DNA from: Epinephelus fuscoguttatus
Taxonomy: Eukaryota; Chordata; Actinopteri; Perciformes; Serranidae
Direction of reading: 5' to 3'
DNA: 64,000 nt
Assembly (NCBI RefSeq): GCF_011397635.1
Contig: NC_064769.1
Coordinates: 19,795,207 to 19,859,206, forward strand
The stretch's first letter is position 1; every line of letters starts with the position of its first letter. A model generated the notes under the pieces. The model saw only the letters and a program-made list of their open reading frames with translations. It was not told the DNA's origin and made no database searches. This document shows, in pieces, positions 13,031-38,756 of this stretch. Both the position numbers and the translations under genes were made by a program.

Positions 13031-13515
13031 AAAGACTATAAATAATGGACGTTGCTACTGTGACATCACCCATTGGTTTGAGGACTGCCATTTTGAAGCC
13101 TCAAGCTCGGCATTTCAGCCATTGCCATCTTAGTTTTTTCGGAGTCAGAAGTGACCATATTTAGAAGAGAGGTTGGAGCTGTTGAGGAGTGAGAGGTGGC
13201 TGGGTGTCATAGACTGTGGTGACACCTCACAGACAGCCTGTCACTCAGATGGCCCCATCCTTAAATATGCCTACTTTTAAGTCTTTATAAAATGTAAATG
13301 GATGGTTTATAAAACAATTCACCCCGTACACTTGTCATAAATATTGAAATTAGCTACAGAGACCAAAACTGTTTTTTGTACCAGGCTGTAAAGTTGTTTA
13401 TTTCTGCTGTACAGTCGGGCATGTTAACATTGGAGTCTATGGGGATTCACTCTGTTCTGGAGCCAACCCCCAGTGGCCATTTAGGGAACAGCAGTTTGTG
13501 GCACTTCAGCCTCGG
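13028..13515. repeat. Widespread teleost repeat upstream of the GGT1-type gene
   Basis: ACTATAAATAATGGACGTTG, GTGACATCACCCATTGG, GCCATTTTGAAGCCTC and AACATTGGAGTCTATGGGGA are a block series that I recognise as common in fish genomes. It has no reading frame. The name and class are not certain. Confidence 0.6.
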
Positions 13516-14455
13516 AGGTTGCCTTTTGGTGTCGGCATGTTATTAGTTAAATGTAATAAGCTGACAGAACAGCTGATATCTCAATTAAAAGCGCCAGACA
13601 TTGATGGCATTGAATTTTGAGTGGGCAAGTGTTTCAAAGCAGGTGGCAGTAAGGCTCATTTGGTATATCTCCACCATCTTTTCAGTTGCCATTTTCTTCT
13701 GCAGTAAAGACAAGCAGTGAGCCGTGACTATGCATAAGCCAGTGATTCCCTAACTAACTTCTGACGCACTTGGACTATTGACCATTGTAGTTACTTAGTT
13801 ATACATTTAACATTACTCACCTGTTGGTACATGCTGTAACACAACAAACAGATGCAACTCCATGGTAATAAGCTGATGTTAGGCTTCCGTGCTGCTGGGA
13901 ATCAGAGTTTAAAAATCACTCTGGTCGAACATCCAGTAATGATGATGAAAATAATAGGGGATAGAGGATTAACTGTCCTCATTGTTGTGACTGTGAAGAC
14001 ATCCGGATGTTTTGCTTGTAAAAATGATTCCTGGTTTTAATTTATATATACGCATAAACTTCACATTAACTGAACAAATGCATGAAAATATTTGACATAA
14101 GTGGCACCTAGTTGTGAACAAGCTGTTTTTTCCACATAAATACTCTGTAGGTTTTGTGTATTAGTACTGTTATATCAAGTTCCAGCTAAATTGGAGTCAT
14201 TAATATGTATAATCTTTTCATGTAATAAATGTTTCAACACATAGGTTTCAAAGATTAAACCTTAAAATGAGGATTGAGGTATCATATTGCTTGAAATTTA
14301 TGGATATTTATTGATTCTGCAGATAATTATGTATCATCTATGTGTGTTTTGGGTTTGCTTGCTTCCTTTTTTTATAAAGCACAGCTATTTTCAGCTGCAT
14401 TTTCATTTTAAATGTAAACATTTAAATTCAAACAAATAATGTTTTTTCTCTTGAC

Positions 14456-14501
14456 AGGCATTAAATAGAGCATTTATTGTCGCTCAGCTGTAAAAAAAAA
14501 A
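14456..14501 (+). promoter_or_regulatory. Likely 3' splice site and 5'UTR just upstream of the GGT1-type start codon
   Basis: The sequence TTTTTTCTCTTGACAG ends at 14457, forming a textbook polypyrimidine tract plus AG. It is followed by 44 non-coding bases, including an A11 run that abuts the ATG. This suggests the first coding exon is preceded by one or more untranslated exons, as is known for mammalian GGT1. No upstream exon was identified. Confidence 0.45.
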
Positions 14502-26893
<12,392 letters not shown>

Positions 26894-27019
26894 TGTCATA
26901 TACACACCTCTGATTATGGAAAGACTGTAGCTGCATGAACCTTGACACCAGCGGTATGAGCTGAGAGATTAGAGACTTGATAAAGAACAAGGGACCATCG
27001 TCGGCACCAGTTAAGTTAC

Positions 27020-27025
27020 AATAAA
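27020..27025 (+). promoter_or_regulatory. Polyadenylation signal of the GGT1-type gene
   Basis: AATAAA lies 127 bases after the stop codon of the GGT1-type gene and is the first canonical hexamer downstream. It would give a short 3'UTR. This is an inference from position, with no transcript support. Confidence 0.6.
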
Positions 27026-27437
27026 GTTCATGTGCTTCGTAGCGTGCAACTCAGATAACAGAGCATTGACATATGGCTTGTTATGACTTTGAAAACAAAG
27101 TGCCTCAGTGTGACGTGAATTTTGCGCTCTGATGTCTCATGTCCAATGTGTTTATGTCACATCATCATATCAGGTAATTAAGAAAGGCATAGGATGTTAT
27201 TTAAATGGATAGCTTTACAATCATCAGTTCACACGCTCAGTCAAACATGTACATGTCCCCTATTTATGAAACACTTTTGTAAATCATTAGCAGTGTAAAG
27301 CTGTTTCCTGCTTTTGTTCATTAGAGATATGGTATGTGATGTCAACACTAATTATTAACAACTGAACTCTTAATTAATGAAATATCCACAGAACATATCA
27401 ACCAAAACTAACCTCAAATACATATATAGTCATTTAA

Positions 27438-28080
27438 AGGGACAGGTTACCCCAACATCAGAAATACATATTCTTCCTTTTGTTTTGATGTTGGAAAACA
27501 AAAAAAAGTTACATAGAGAAATCATGACCCAATTACTCAAGATAATCCAAAGACCTTGTGTGTGCAGTTTCGTGAAGGAACTATTGTTTTCTACCAAACT
27601 ACACCCACCAATTGTATCACCACACAAAAGGAAGCATACATCTACTGCTAGCTCACCTAGCACAACTGAGCTGGGATGCCGCTGATGTTTACATCTCGTG
27701 CGATCACGAGCTTGAGTCTCTCGTCCATGAGTAGATGCACTCTTCCTTCTGCATGGTGATATGGCTGACAGGCATTGTTGGTAGAAAGAAAATAGTTCCC
27801 CCACAAAACTGCTCACACAATTCTGTGGATTATCTTTAGTAACCGGGTCATGATTTCTGCAAGGAGACATTGCTGTTGAGTTTTTCAAATGTATTTTTTG
27901 GCACTTTGAGCACCACGAGCCGAGTGCCATCTAGTTCTATTATGTAGGAGAGAAGGCAGACACCTCTATGGCCAATATTTCCAACACACTGCAGCTCACA
28001 TCAGAACAATCTAGACTGATAAACAGCACTACAGGTAACATTAAACATATGTATTTTGGATTTTGGAGTGAACTGTACCT
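27438..28080. mobile_element. TTAA-flanked non-autonomous DNA element
   Basis: The 643-bp segment begins AGGGACAGGTTACCCCAACA and ends with its imperfect inverted counterpart, with similarity extending about 40 bp (AAATACATAT on both arms). TTAA flanks both ends (27434-27437 and 28081-28084), compatible with a piggyBac-like target duplication. An interior block (ATGAGTAGATGCAC through ATTCTGTGGATTAT and GGGTCATGATTTCTG) recurs at 52555-52880. It starts about 540 bp after the GGT1-type stop. Confidence 0.7.
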
Positions 28081-28089
28081 TTAAAACTT

Positions 28090-31000
28090 TAACATATTTC
28101 ACAAGGGCTGTCCATGTGAGGTGACAGCAAACAGAGGGAGAGTAGGCAAAAGGTTCTGTTAAAATAAAGGACTGTAACACTCTGGGGACAAACAGTCCCT
28201 CTTAATGACGTATTTCCCACAACCCAGAGTGCAATGGCCTGCAATGACCCCAAAACAACATTACAGCTGTTCCTGCTCACTGTCACCGCTGGGATTCAGG
28301 GCTTCTCCTCTCTCAGCTGGAATGTAAATGTGTTATATAATTAGTGATATGTATGAAAGTAAATTTATACTGCTTTTATCAGCGCTTTGCTATTAATGAC
28401 TGGTTCTTATGTGATAAAAACACAGTTATAGTAGCCTACAAAGTGGTTTAACATCCACAACACATGTATTTATTTAAAAACAAATGAATGGATAATTTAT
28501 TTGAAAATGAAAATATACCATTAATGTGTTTTATTGCTTTTTTTTAGATTGATAAAGTAGATATTGTTGATGTTTTCTATTTTTTCCCCATGAACACTTG
28601 AAATGAACATACTCTAATTATTAAAAACACACTTGTTGAATAAAAGTCTTTTGGTTTTTTATCAACAATAATTTTACAGACTAGCTGGCAGAAGCTTCTT
28701 ACTTAGTGTGTCTACCAGCGTAACTGACATTTGATTGACAGATGCGGGGAATATAAGCTAATGGTTAACAAGAGCATAAGAGTTTATGGCCATGTTATCG
28801 CTCTGTGAGTACTGTAGGTACTGTAGGCATTGATCTTTGCTTTGAGATAAATGTTAATGTCAGCAGGCTACCGTGCTGACAAAGACAATGTTAAGCAGAA
28901 GCTAAGCAGGTGTAATGGTTTTGCTTGTTTGTTTGATTAGTGTTTTAGCATGCTAACATATGCCAGATTAGCACCAAACAGAAAGAATTTCACTTGATGG
29001 TGATGCTAAAAGAAAGTCAAGGGATCACTGCAGTCAGTAAGATTTGTCCTCTTAGGAGTGTGAATTGTAGTACAAAATTTCACAGCAATCCATTTAATAT
29101 TTGCTGAGATATTTTATTCTGGACCAAATTGGTGAAGCAGTCGACAGGGGCCGACTTGTTACCGTTTAACTAGCACGGCTTAAATGTTATGGAAAACAAA
29201 AGTTTAAAGTTTAGGTGAAAAGTTTGGGCAAAGCACTGACGTCAAACATTAAATAACTTCATCAGCTGTTTCATTCATGCCTCATAATCACTGGCTCACC
29301 AGCTGTGTGGCTATCAGCCGATATGTAACATCCAATCATATTCAGGTGTAGAGCACAGCCATGAACTTCACACTTATCACGTTTATTTCGCTGACATGCT
29401 GCAGCAGCTCCTCCACCAACCCCACCTCTTTCTGTTGGGCTACATTTCTGGTAAAGTTGTTTAATATAAAGGCCGAGATGCAGCCTAAATCTACCTGCTG
29501 TAAAAGGTAAATCCCTTGATGCAGGGCTCTCTGGCTGAGCTTTAAAAATGTTTTTAATATGACTTTAAATTGTATCTAGATTTGCACATTATGTTTGCTG
29601 ATGTCATTTCCAGTGATAGAGGCCAATCTAAAATTTGTAGGTTTGTAGTACCCGTTATCCAGACGGCCGATGTTAGGGTTAGTCAAGCCAGATAATGAAA
29701 AGATATCCGGGGTAAGTTGACTTTGCAGTACAGGCCTCTAGTGCGGTTACAGTTATTTTCAAGGAGATGATGAATGCAGAAATGAACGACTCACACTAGA
29801 ATTTTCCTTGAAGGCCCAATTAAGGCACAAACTCACTTCCACATAGTTAGAATGAACTTCAGAGTTATGCAACTCACCCCTTAGGCATTAAAGAAATCTG
29901 TATATCAACGTATACGTGGCTTAAATGTGACCAACTGCTTTGCATAGCATTATGACAGTTAAAAAATAATGACGAACACAAACAGACTGAATCTGTAATA
30001 ACATCAAATAACTAATTATTGAGATAATTTGCTTCATCAGGGGACTTTGTGGCTAAAAGTGCGCTAACAGTTGAAGTCACAGAGTCATCGCTAGATTATT
30101 TCACTGCTTCTGCTTTGAGTGAAAGACATTTTCTTCATGGTGTAAAATTATGCTTTAAATTGCTGTTATTCGCACAGAGAGGGTCATATGAAGAAGCTAT
30201 AAAGTCACAACTTATTCAGATTAACTCATTTGTCATACAACAAAGACAGCAGTGCTTCACACAGACTCAAATTTGCATGTTCTCATAACTCACAGCTAGT
30301 GCCTCAAAGGAAAACGGAGCAGAATCCACTTAAGAAATCATTACTAATTCATAAGTCTCTCCACTGAAATGTATCTCATTACTGCTTCCTTTGTCTCAGA
30401 GCAAAAGTGCTGCTCTGAAACAAGGCAAACAGGAAAACATGAGGCAGATTATTGCTGATCGTACTGTACTAACACCAAAGGATAAATGTTTAAAGATCTG
30501 TAGTTTACAGTGAAAAGCATATTGAAGGATTTTGGGTTGAACAAAGAATGAGCTCAAGCAATCTTTTTATGTGTTTGAAAAGTATGTCTGCTGGAGATCA
30601 GAGACTCATCAAGCTTTGTTTGGACTCTTATTTTTTATTGTGAAAACACAGATATTCACAGTTAATACTTGTAAAAATGTGTAGTTATTTTACAAAACAT
30701 TTTGACACATTAAAACACAGAAAATACAAAATGACATGGTGGTGTAAAAATACACTTACTATTTTTTAGAAAATTGTGTTCATTGTGAATCAACTTTTTT
30801 TTTCTTTCTACAGTATTTCTTGATCTTCAAACAAAGATCACAACATCCTCAGGGCCTTGAACAGGGCTGTTTCACATACAGTATAATCTTTAAGGTCACA
30901 GTAAATGTTCCCTGTTTGGGCCTTTAACTCACATGTCCATCAGGATTTCACTTTGAAAGGGTTACATGGCTCATCTGTAATAAACAGTTTTTATGCAGAT

Positions 31001-32550
31001 TGTCAGTCAGATAATAAAACACTCGCTGATTTTAACAAACTTAGCATGACACAGCGGTTGGTTTTGTTTTGTCGGACTGCAGCAGATTTTCTTTTATGGC
31101 TCGCTGCTGCAACCGTACACTTTGGTCAGGAGTGTGTAATCCTACAACACAGGGTGTGTCAGCGTGTGTGTGTGAGGACTGGCTGTATTAAAAAAGGCTT
31201 TATATATGAAGCAGTCTGATCAGCTCAAAGGGTGAGTCCTGTTTATTATCACAGCTTGGGTCTTATTTTTGTAGTAGCAGTCACCAAGTTTATTACTAAG
31301 ATCGGGGAACATCACAACATCACTAAAAAGAACACTGACAGGGTAAGAAACCCAAGTAGTCAGTCAATAAAACAGTTCCCATGGTTACTCGAATGTCTTT
31401 GTCAAACCTTGGGGGTGAATGCTACCCAAATTTTCTTCATAGTCTATTTATTGGCTTTTCCAGAGATCTCAATTGTCATGACAACAGAGCAGACTCCATT
31501 TGGTGATGAAGACTGTGAGATGCAGTTGAAAATTTCAGAAAAACCTAATATGTGGACAGTGAGTTAAGATCATTTTGTTGAAGTGCTGTTTAAAAGATCA
31601 AGAAAGAACTTTTAGGATCATTTCCTGAACTGTGCGTTTGGGGCGAAGAAGTTGGTCTCTGATGCTGCATTCCCATTGCATGGAATGGTACAGCATGGCT
31701 CTGCTCAACTTGACTTAGTCTGTTTTGGTTTTCCATTGGCAAAAGTTGTGGATAGTACCTGGTCAACGTATCGTCATAGAACAGTTCGTATGACATCCTT
31801 CGAATTAGCCCTCCAAAATTAAGTTTTGTTCTTAACATAAAGTTACAGAGGTATGGTCTGGGGAGGTAAAGTTATTACCTTAAATTACCTTAAAATGACT
31901 CAAAATTCATTCTGAGTTCACATGGGTCCAAAGACGCATCTCCAACCTGCCTCCTTAGAAGACATTGTTGCTAATGAAACAATTCTGCAAGTATCGCATT
32001 GATGATGATGTCACGACAGTTTCATCAATGTCCCTATGCTGATCAGATGAGAGTCCTGCCTGCACTGAGGGGTATTATCTGCAGTGAAAAACGAAAAGGA
32101 GAATAGCGCCTGGTACCAAAAGTGGGTTGAGTCAAGACGAGTCGAGTTGAGCTGAACCATGCAGTGGAAATTACACATAACAGTCTCTGAGAGCGACTTC
32201 TTGGTTCAACGATGATCCAAAGCACTTGATGTGGTTGTGCATGCACACAGTTTTTTCTGTGCAAAGAGGAATTACTATCAACCTTTCTGGAGCAAAAGTG
32301 AAAATGGTAGACATTAAAAAAAAGAAAAAAGTCAAAATATCACAAAGAATTTGCAAAATTTGTGCAACTTTGGACGACAAGAGGTTTAGATAATCTGATC
32401 ATCCGACCACTTGTGTTTCTCACTCCATCTGACCTCTTTAGAGCCATGTTGCACATTTCAAAAATCTGTGCAATTACAATGGTGAGTTCAATGCTGTCTG
32501 ACCGATGTGTACAAAAAGAAGACCAAGGTTATAATAAACTGGAATTATCC
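28090..32550. other. Intergenic region between the converging GGT genes; no gene recognised
   Basis: AT-rich sequence with no exon that extends either GGT gene and no long frame with recognisable motifs. Any 3'UTR extension of the two genes would fall here. Confidence 0.6.
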
Positions 32551-32552
32551 CG

Positions 32553-32902
32553 TAAAGGTCCAGTGTGCAGGATTTAGTGGCATTTAGCGGTGAGGTTGCA
32601 GAACTTCAACTTCTCCCATGTGCCAAGCATGTAGGTGAACTACAGTGGGTGTGGCAAAAACGTAAAATTGCGTATAGCCCTATTTAGAGCCAGTGCTTGG
32701 TTTGTCCGTTATGGGCTACTGTAGCACAATATGGTAGACTCTGTGGAAGAGGACCCGTTCCATAGATTTAGACATAGATTTAAACGGATCATTCTAAGGT
32801 AACAAACTCACAACAATTCTTATTTTCATTATCAACTAATGGAAACATTATGAATAACACCTATCATTCTTGCAAATAGATGCCCCCCACACTGGACCTT
32901 TG
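32553..32902 (+). mobile_element. Non-autonomous DNA element (MITE) with terminal inverted repeats
   Basis: The left end TAAAGGTCCAGTGTG is inverted at the right end as CACACTGGACCTTTG. The interior holds TTTGTCCGTTATGGGCTACT and AACGGATCATTCTAAGGTAA, the same order as in the copy at 11100-11355. No coding capacity. It lies just downstream of the GGT5-type 3' end. Confidence 0.82.
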
Positions 32903-33024
32903 AGTCAAGTAGTTTGTTGATTGATTGTGTTGCTCATCTGAAAAGAGCCCAAGCACCTCACATTTTGTTGCTGGTGTATTCACTGTTCTTAAGGCTGAAG
33001 GTTCAGTCAGTCATTTGGGCAGAT

Positions 33025-33030
33025 TTTATT
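33025..33030 (-). promoter_or_regulatory. Polyadenylation signal of the GGT5-type gene
   Basis: On the minus strand AATAAA occurs about 32 bases beyond the GGT5-type stop codon. If used, the 3'UTR is only about 50-60 bases long. Placement is positional inference. Confidence 0.5.
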
Positions 33031-33062
33031 GTGAAGGTGGTGTTTCCTTCTGGTCTGTGAGG

Positions 33063-33219
33063 TCAGTATCCAGCTGACACTCCATTCTTCCTTCCGTCCG
33101 ATACAGCCACAATGCATCCATTCTCCTTTTCCACAGCGTTGACTACATTGAAGAAGTATTTCCAGTCCACAGGTTTGTGTCCAAGAGCTGTGAGGCCATC
33201 TTTCACTGACTGAAGGCAC

Positions 33220-33267
<48 letters not shown>

Positions 33268-36200
33268 TTAATACCACTTATCCTTCCCACTTCAGATTTC
33301 AAAACTGATTACAGGTAAACTGAAGCGGACATTGTAGGATTATGTCCTGGTAATTTCCATCAGAACCCATTAAAATTAATAGAAATGTTATTCATTAGAT
33401 AGGCGGTCACAGTCTAGTGAATTCAAATGTCATTAATGGACAGTGAGGATGAGAACATGAGTGTCTCACCTTGTCAAAATGATCCTCAAATTTCACATTG
33501 TTGTTGGAGTCAACAAACACTATAGGTGCAGCAATGGCTTCTGTCAGATTCATCCCAAGCCACAGACGATTAATTATAGACTACAAGAAGGAAAGAGAAT
33601 CATGTAAGCAAACAAATGAGGACGCAGATTAACAAGTATGCAAACAGAGTTCTATCGAGCTACCAAGGCCACTGCTGAGGTGATCATGCTTCCTCCCGAT
33701 CCGCCAATCACAAGTAGTCCTCCAGACTTTGACTCCAATATTACTGGGGTCATTGAGGACGGAGGCCGTTCACCTGTGACACCGATTACACTCCATATCA
33801 GACAGAAAAGAGACTTCAATGGCTACATTAAGTAATGTCTTTAATTTTATTGTCTGAGGTTAAAAGTCCATGTTTGTGTCTGCGACTCTACCTGGCCTCA
33901 TTGTGTCTGCTCTGCCACAGAAGTCAGACAGCTCATTGTTGAGGATGATGCCTGTTTTGGGAGAGTAAATGCCTCCTCCAAATCTACAAAACAAAACAAA
34001 GAGGACTGAGCTGGTAAGTATTACATCACAGTAGATTTGATGTCATTCAAAGTAGATGCAGAACTCTTCCACTTCAAGAGGCTTCCTGCTCACAAATGGT
34101 TTATGGTGCTGGTGGCAGAGACAGCCAGTCCATCTTCATCCAGGACAGACACGTGTGTCGTCCCAACGTGATCAGGGGAGGGCTTGGTATTGCTGTAGTA
34201 GGAGTTGTCATGGGTGCGGTTCAAAAAAATCATGCCCCTGATGTGATCAGTGAAGACAGGATCAATCAAATGATCTGCACTCTGAAAGAGAAAGAGTCAT
34301 GATGAGGAACAGGATATAACAGACGCTTTTACAGCCAAATATAAGCACGCATGTTGGCAATAAAAGTGTCAATATGGTCTAGACATATAAAACTATTGCC
34401 AGCATTAAAATGTCTGGTTGTTTGATGTTTGGATGTCAGACTCAATAATCCATCACCGGACTCAAATTCTACAGAATTCCAACAGGATCACATCTGTTTG
34501 TGAGCAACATGTTTCAGCGTAATGAGTTACTGTGTTAAGTGGAGACTCAGCTGAATGTGTCATGGTTGCTCATAGTGATGGCAGCTGTTGAAAACATGAA
34601 CAGAGCATGTAGGTGTCCTCGTAAAAGCCTTCAATTTTACCTTCATTTTAAGGTAATTAATTTTTTATCTGTTTATTATCTTCGCCAACCATTTAAGTAT
34701 GTTACGACATTTGGCCAAAAGTCACCAGTTAACATGGTCTGGCTATGGCTGCAAGCTATTAAACATGTTGACTGCCACTGAACTGAGGACATGATCAAAA
34801 CTACGTGTTACAGTAAAACTGAAACAAAATTCATGTTTGCACAACAGCTACATCATCGAGCTCTGAACTATGCTAGCTAGCAAGCGGACAATAGAAAACA
34901 ATACAACCTGGTCTGCACTGGTGTTTAGGTGGGTGGAGTGTGTCTGGTGGTATCAACGTGAATGTCAGAACCCAAGGTTTCCCAACAGAACATTGCATTG
35001 TAACAAGACGATCAATATTGTTCACGTCACCTGTCAGTGGTTCAGTGGTTTCGATGTTTTGGCTGGTCGGTGTATGATGTGGAAGTTGGTCATTATTTGG
35101 CAAAGTTAATTTGATTAGGAAGCATTCGCAATCTTTGGTGGTTAATGCCCTTGTGTAATGCCACATAAACCAAAACAATGAGCTGCAAGTTGCTAAAACG
35201 CTGAATAGAGCCGGGGAAACTCTAGGATCGCGTGATAATTCTCTACAAGTGAACATCTCATCACTAATTAAGTTAATATGATTAGTGCAGCTTTAACAAT
35301 TGTTATAAAGTGATTTTTGGCACTTTTAACCTGTTTTTCTTTTAACATCTTTTGTCCTAAGAATAATGGAAAAAACAGTAACTATCTCAGACTCCAACCT
35401 CTGCGTTATTAAATACAGGATCGCAAACACTTCGCCTTTGTCCATTAGCGAATTTAACTGCCTCTATATAACGATGGTACAGCTGAATCTTCTGGTCACC
35501 ATCCAGAGAGTTTGGACTCAAGGGGAACCCTGTGGAAAAAGGAGAACAATAATTAATTTTAAAACCATTTTGCTCTACTATCGTTTCATAAGAGTACAAG
35601 TCAAAGACTTTGGAATTGAATGAAACTGCTATGGCAGGTCAGTTTAAGGAATCACAGGAGTTATCACACGGTACGTGAAACCTTTCATCAGTCTGAGAAT
35701 GAAGGCAAGCAAGGGGCCCCCTGATGGTGGTTGAGGGATGTGCATCTGAGCGCCTCCCACTTGGACTGTCAATGCATTCTCCGTCCGTACCTGGAAGGAC
35801 TTCAGGTCCTCCATTGTTAGAGTCCCATCTAAGAAAAACATGACAGATTTACAAACAACGTGTTCATCTTAAATTCTCTTTACTTTTCTACTTTTTTTTT
35901 TCTTAACATCACAAACAAGTGCATTCTTTTTTCTGTCTGTTCAAGTATACACCTGCAGCTTGCCAAACTAGTGCTGAAATGACACCAACCTGCAGCCTGT
36001 ATGTCTTGGATTAAGTCATGTCCTATCTTGCCAGTGTAGAAGGCATCTGCCCCTTGCTTTGCAATTGTTTCCATGGTTTCTGCAAGTTTAGGAAACTTCA
36101 AGGTGTCTCCTGTGCGCAGGACGGTTTTGTTCTTGTGGCAGAAAACTTCACTGGAGACGAGCATCCATGTAACAGAACATATGAGAACATGTTATACAAT

Positions 36201-38725
36201 AATATCATGCTTCCTGTTTTATTTCGTAGATTCTCTCCTCATGTGTCATGTCCGGTTTTACTTCCTGTCTTTGTGTGTTTTCCCGCATGTTTTCTGTCAC
36301 ACCAGTCTCGTTAGTCCTTCCCTGTTCCCATAGTCTTCCCTTCACACCTGTTCTGTATTAGTCTTGTCTGCTCCACCTTTGTTGTTAGCCAATCTCCATT
36401 ACCCTCCTTTTGCCCATGTCCTCCTGAGAGAAATCTGAGAGAAGGTGACCACTGCTTTTATGTCTGGGTCAGAAAACCCTGTTCCTGAAATGTTACGTTA
36501 GGAACTAACTGTGTGCCCCCTTCTGCTATAAGAATAAAACACTAATCACTAATCCCAGAAAGCATTCGAATGAGAGTGTAAACTGTGTGAAACTATTACG
36601 TAACATGAATTTCTTAAAGTTAAATACGCAGTCAATTGTTAACCCAGGTGTTAACGTAAAACTAGCATTAAATGAGTTAAAGCAGAGTTTATAGGAGAGG
36701 CCTTTGCTCCAGGATTTCTGCAGTGACAAGGCTTCAGTGCCCTAAGTCATTTATTAATAGTGTTCCTGCAAAGCAGATATTCTCAAAGTAACATTTATGT
36801 TAACAATTATATTTTTGGAGACCTTCAAAAGCTCTCAGTCACTATAAGCAGTAGGTGAGGTGCCGTACCAGAGAGATGAATTTTTCACGTGATTTTTCAC
36901 AAATTGGTCCTCCAGAAGTCGTCCAAGATACGCTGGCATAGGGATGCCGTCCCTGGCCAGTTTAATTGTTGGCTCAAACAGCCTGGCCCAAGACAGCTTC
37001 CCATACTGTTTGTGAACTGCCTCATAACCACGCAGCTCTCCAGGAACGCCGATCCACTGGCTGCCTACAGTGAACAGGTGGGAAACAGTGCAGCTGCATC
37101 AAACAAATGATGGAAACCAATGATCAAAACTTCAGGTGGACTTACTGTATGTGGGAAAGAAGGAGGAGCAATACAATGTTTTTGACTCCTGATGATATTG
37201 TTTGTTAAGATCAACAAATGTGGTTACATTCATAAAATTTGAGCAATTTAAGCCCTACTGAGTCTTCTTCTGTGATAGGTGGTGATTTCAAGCAAATTTA
37301 AAGGTTCCGTTTTTAGGATTTAAGGGGATATATTGTCAGAAAAAGAATAATAATAATAATAATCACCATCAGTCATCACCTTTGTTACCTTAGAATGAGC
37401 TGTTAAAATAGGGAGCAGGTTCTCGTCTACTGAGACTGACATTGTTTCTACAGTAGCCCAGAAAAAAGGTGAAAAATGGTGTTGAAAATGATCCACGAGT
37501 TACTGAGATGACACCGCAAGAGGAAGTGTGGGTAGGAAATGTTTATAATAAGCTACTTTATACCTATAGGCTGTTTGGCCTACCTGTGATCACTCCAAAT
37601 GATTTGGGACAGTCATTTAACAGGTTAGTTTTGTAAGACTGCGGGACGGTCTCTCTGAAGTTGTAGACTTTAACATTGCCTGAGAAGAGACCAGCAATTC
37701 AGAATGATCAGCCTAATCAGTCATTATCAATTGTGGTTGCACAAATCAATGAGAAGACCCACCTTTTTTATTTCTTATGGTGAAGAAAGATCCCCCTCCA
37801 ATACCCATGCTCTGAGGGTTGACCACAGATGTGCACAGAAGAGCTGCAATGGCGCCATCTACTGCCGAGCCTCCCTGCTGGAGGATGTTCCTGGAAAACA
37901 TGTTCCCAGTCATTCACACTGGATTTATGGGAAAGGTATGAACCCACAGTCACTCACTCCCTGGCAAGATATCTACCCACCCACAGACACACATGGACAC
38001 ATTCTCTGGTAGTTGCACACATCACTGGGGTTCAGTGTTTCAGGGTATCAAAGTATCGAAGTGCTGCCAAAAGGCAAGTTTAAACCATGTGCTAATGCTT
38101 GAGGTAGATTTCAGGCAGCATACCAAGAAGGCGCTGGCCATGGTGTTGCTTTGAAACTTAACTCTACTAAACTGTCTGTCTTAACAAATAAAACTCATTT
38201 GTTATAATGAGGCTCACACAGCTTAATTAAACTGCACAACAGAGCATGTAAGCTAAAATCTGAACCGACTCCCAGAGCTCTGAATGGGTCCTTTCACTCA
38301 GAGACTGGCATGGCATCAGATGTGCTCGCTGAACGACAAGAGAAGGGGGTGTCAGGAATGTTTTGGCTCTGTTAACGTCAAGTGAACTCAGGCCTTAAAG
38401 GTTGCAGGGTCTAACAAAGGAAAAAATCCCAGGAGGTCAAATGACAGACTAAAATCTAATGAAGAATCTCACTAAAAGAGTCCCATGTGAACATGAATGT
38501 TTGACACTGGTTTATGTCTTTACATCGTAAACTGAACTTTTCATGAGATATTGTCTGCAGAAGGACAAAAGCAAATGTAGGTTGTATATTTGTATTTACT
38601 GTGTTTTCATTAGTTTCTATCCATACCTGAAACAGTAGGGTAAAAAGTTAGTTTGGAAAAATTGGAGATAAGAGAGTCTTTCCTGCTTTTTTACTGCAAC
38701 TGCTGCACAACAATTTCCCTCAGAT

Positions 38726-38756
<31 letters not shown>

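Noticed and set aside
27430..27930. 166-codon minus-strand frame
   Set aside because: It lies within the TTAA-flanked element, has no recognised motif, and the related copy at 52.6 kb does not keep the frame.
38724..38756. TTATC run considered as a CRISPR or satellite array
   Set aside because: A pure pentanucleotide microsatellite without spacers.
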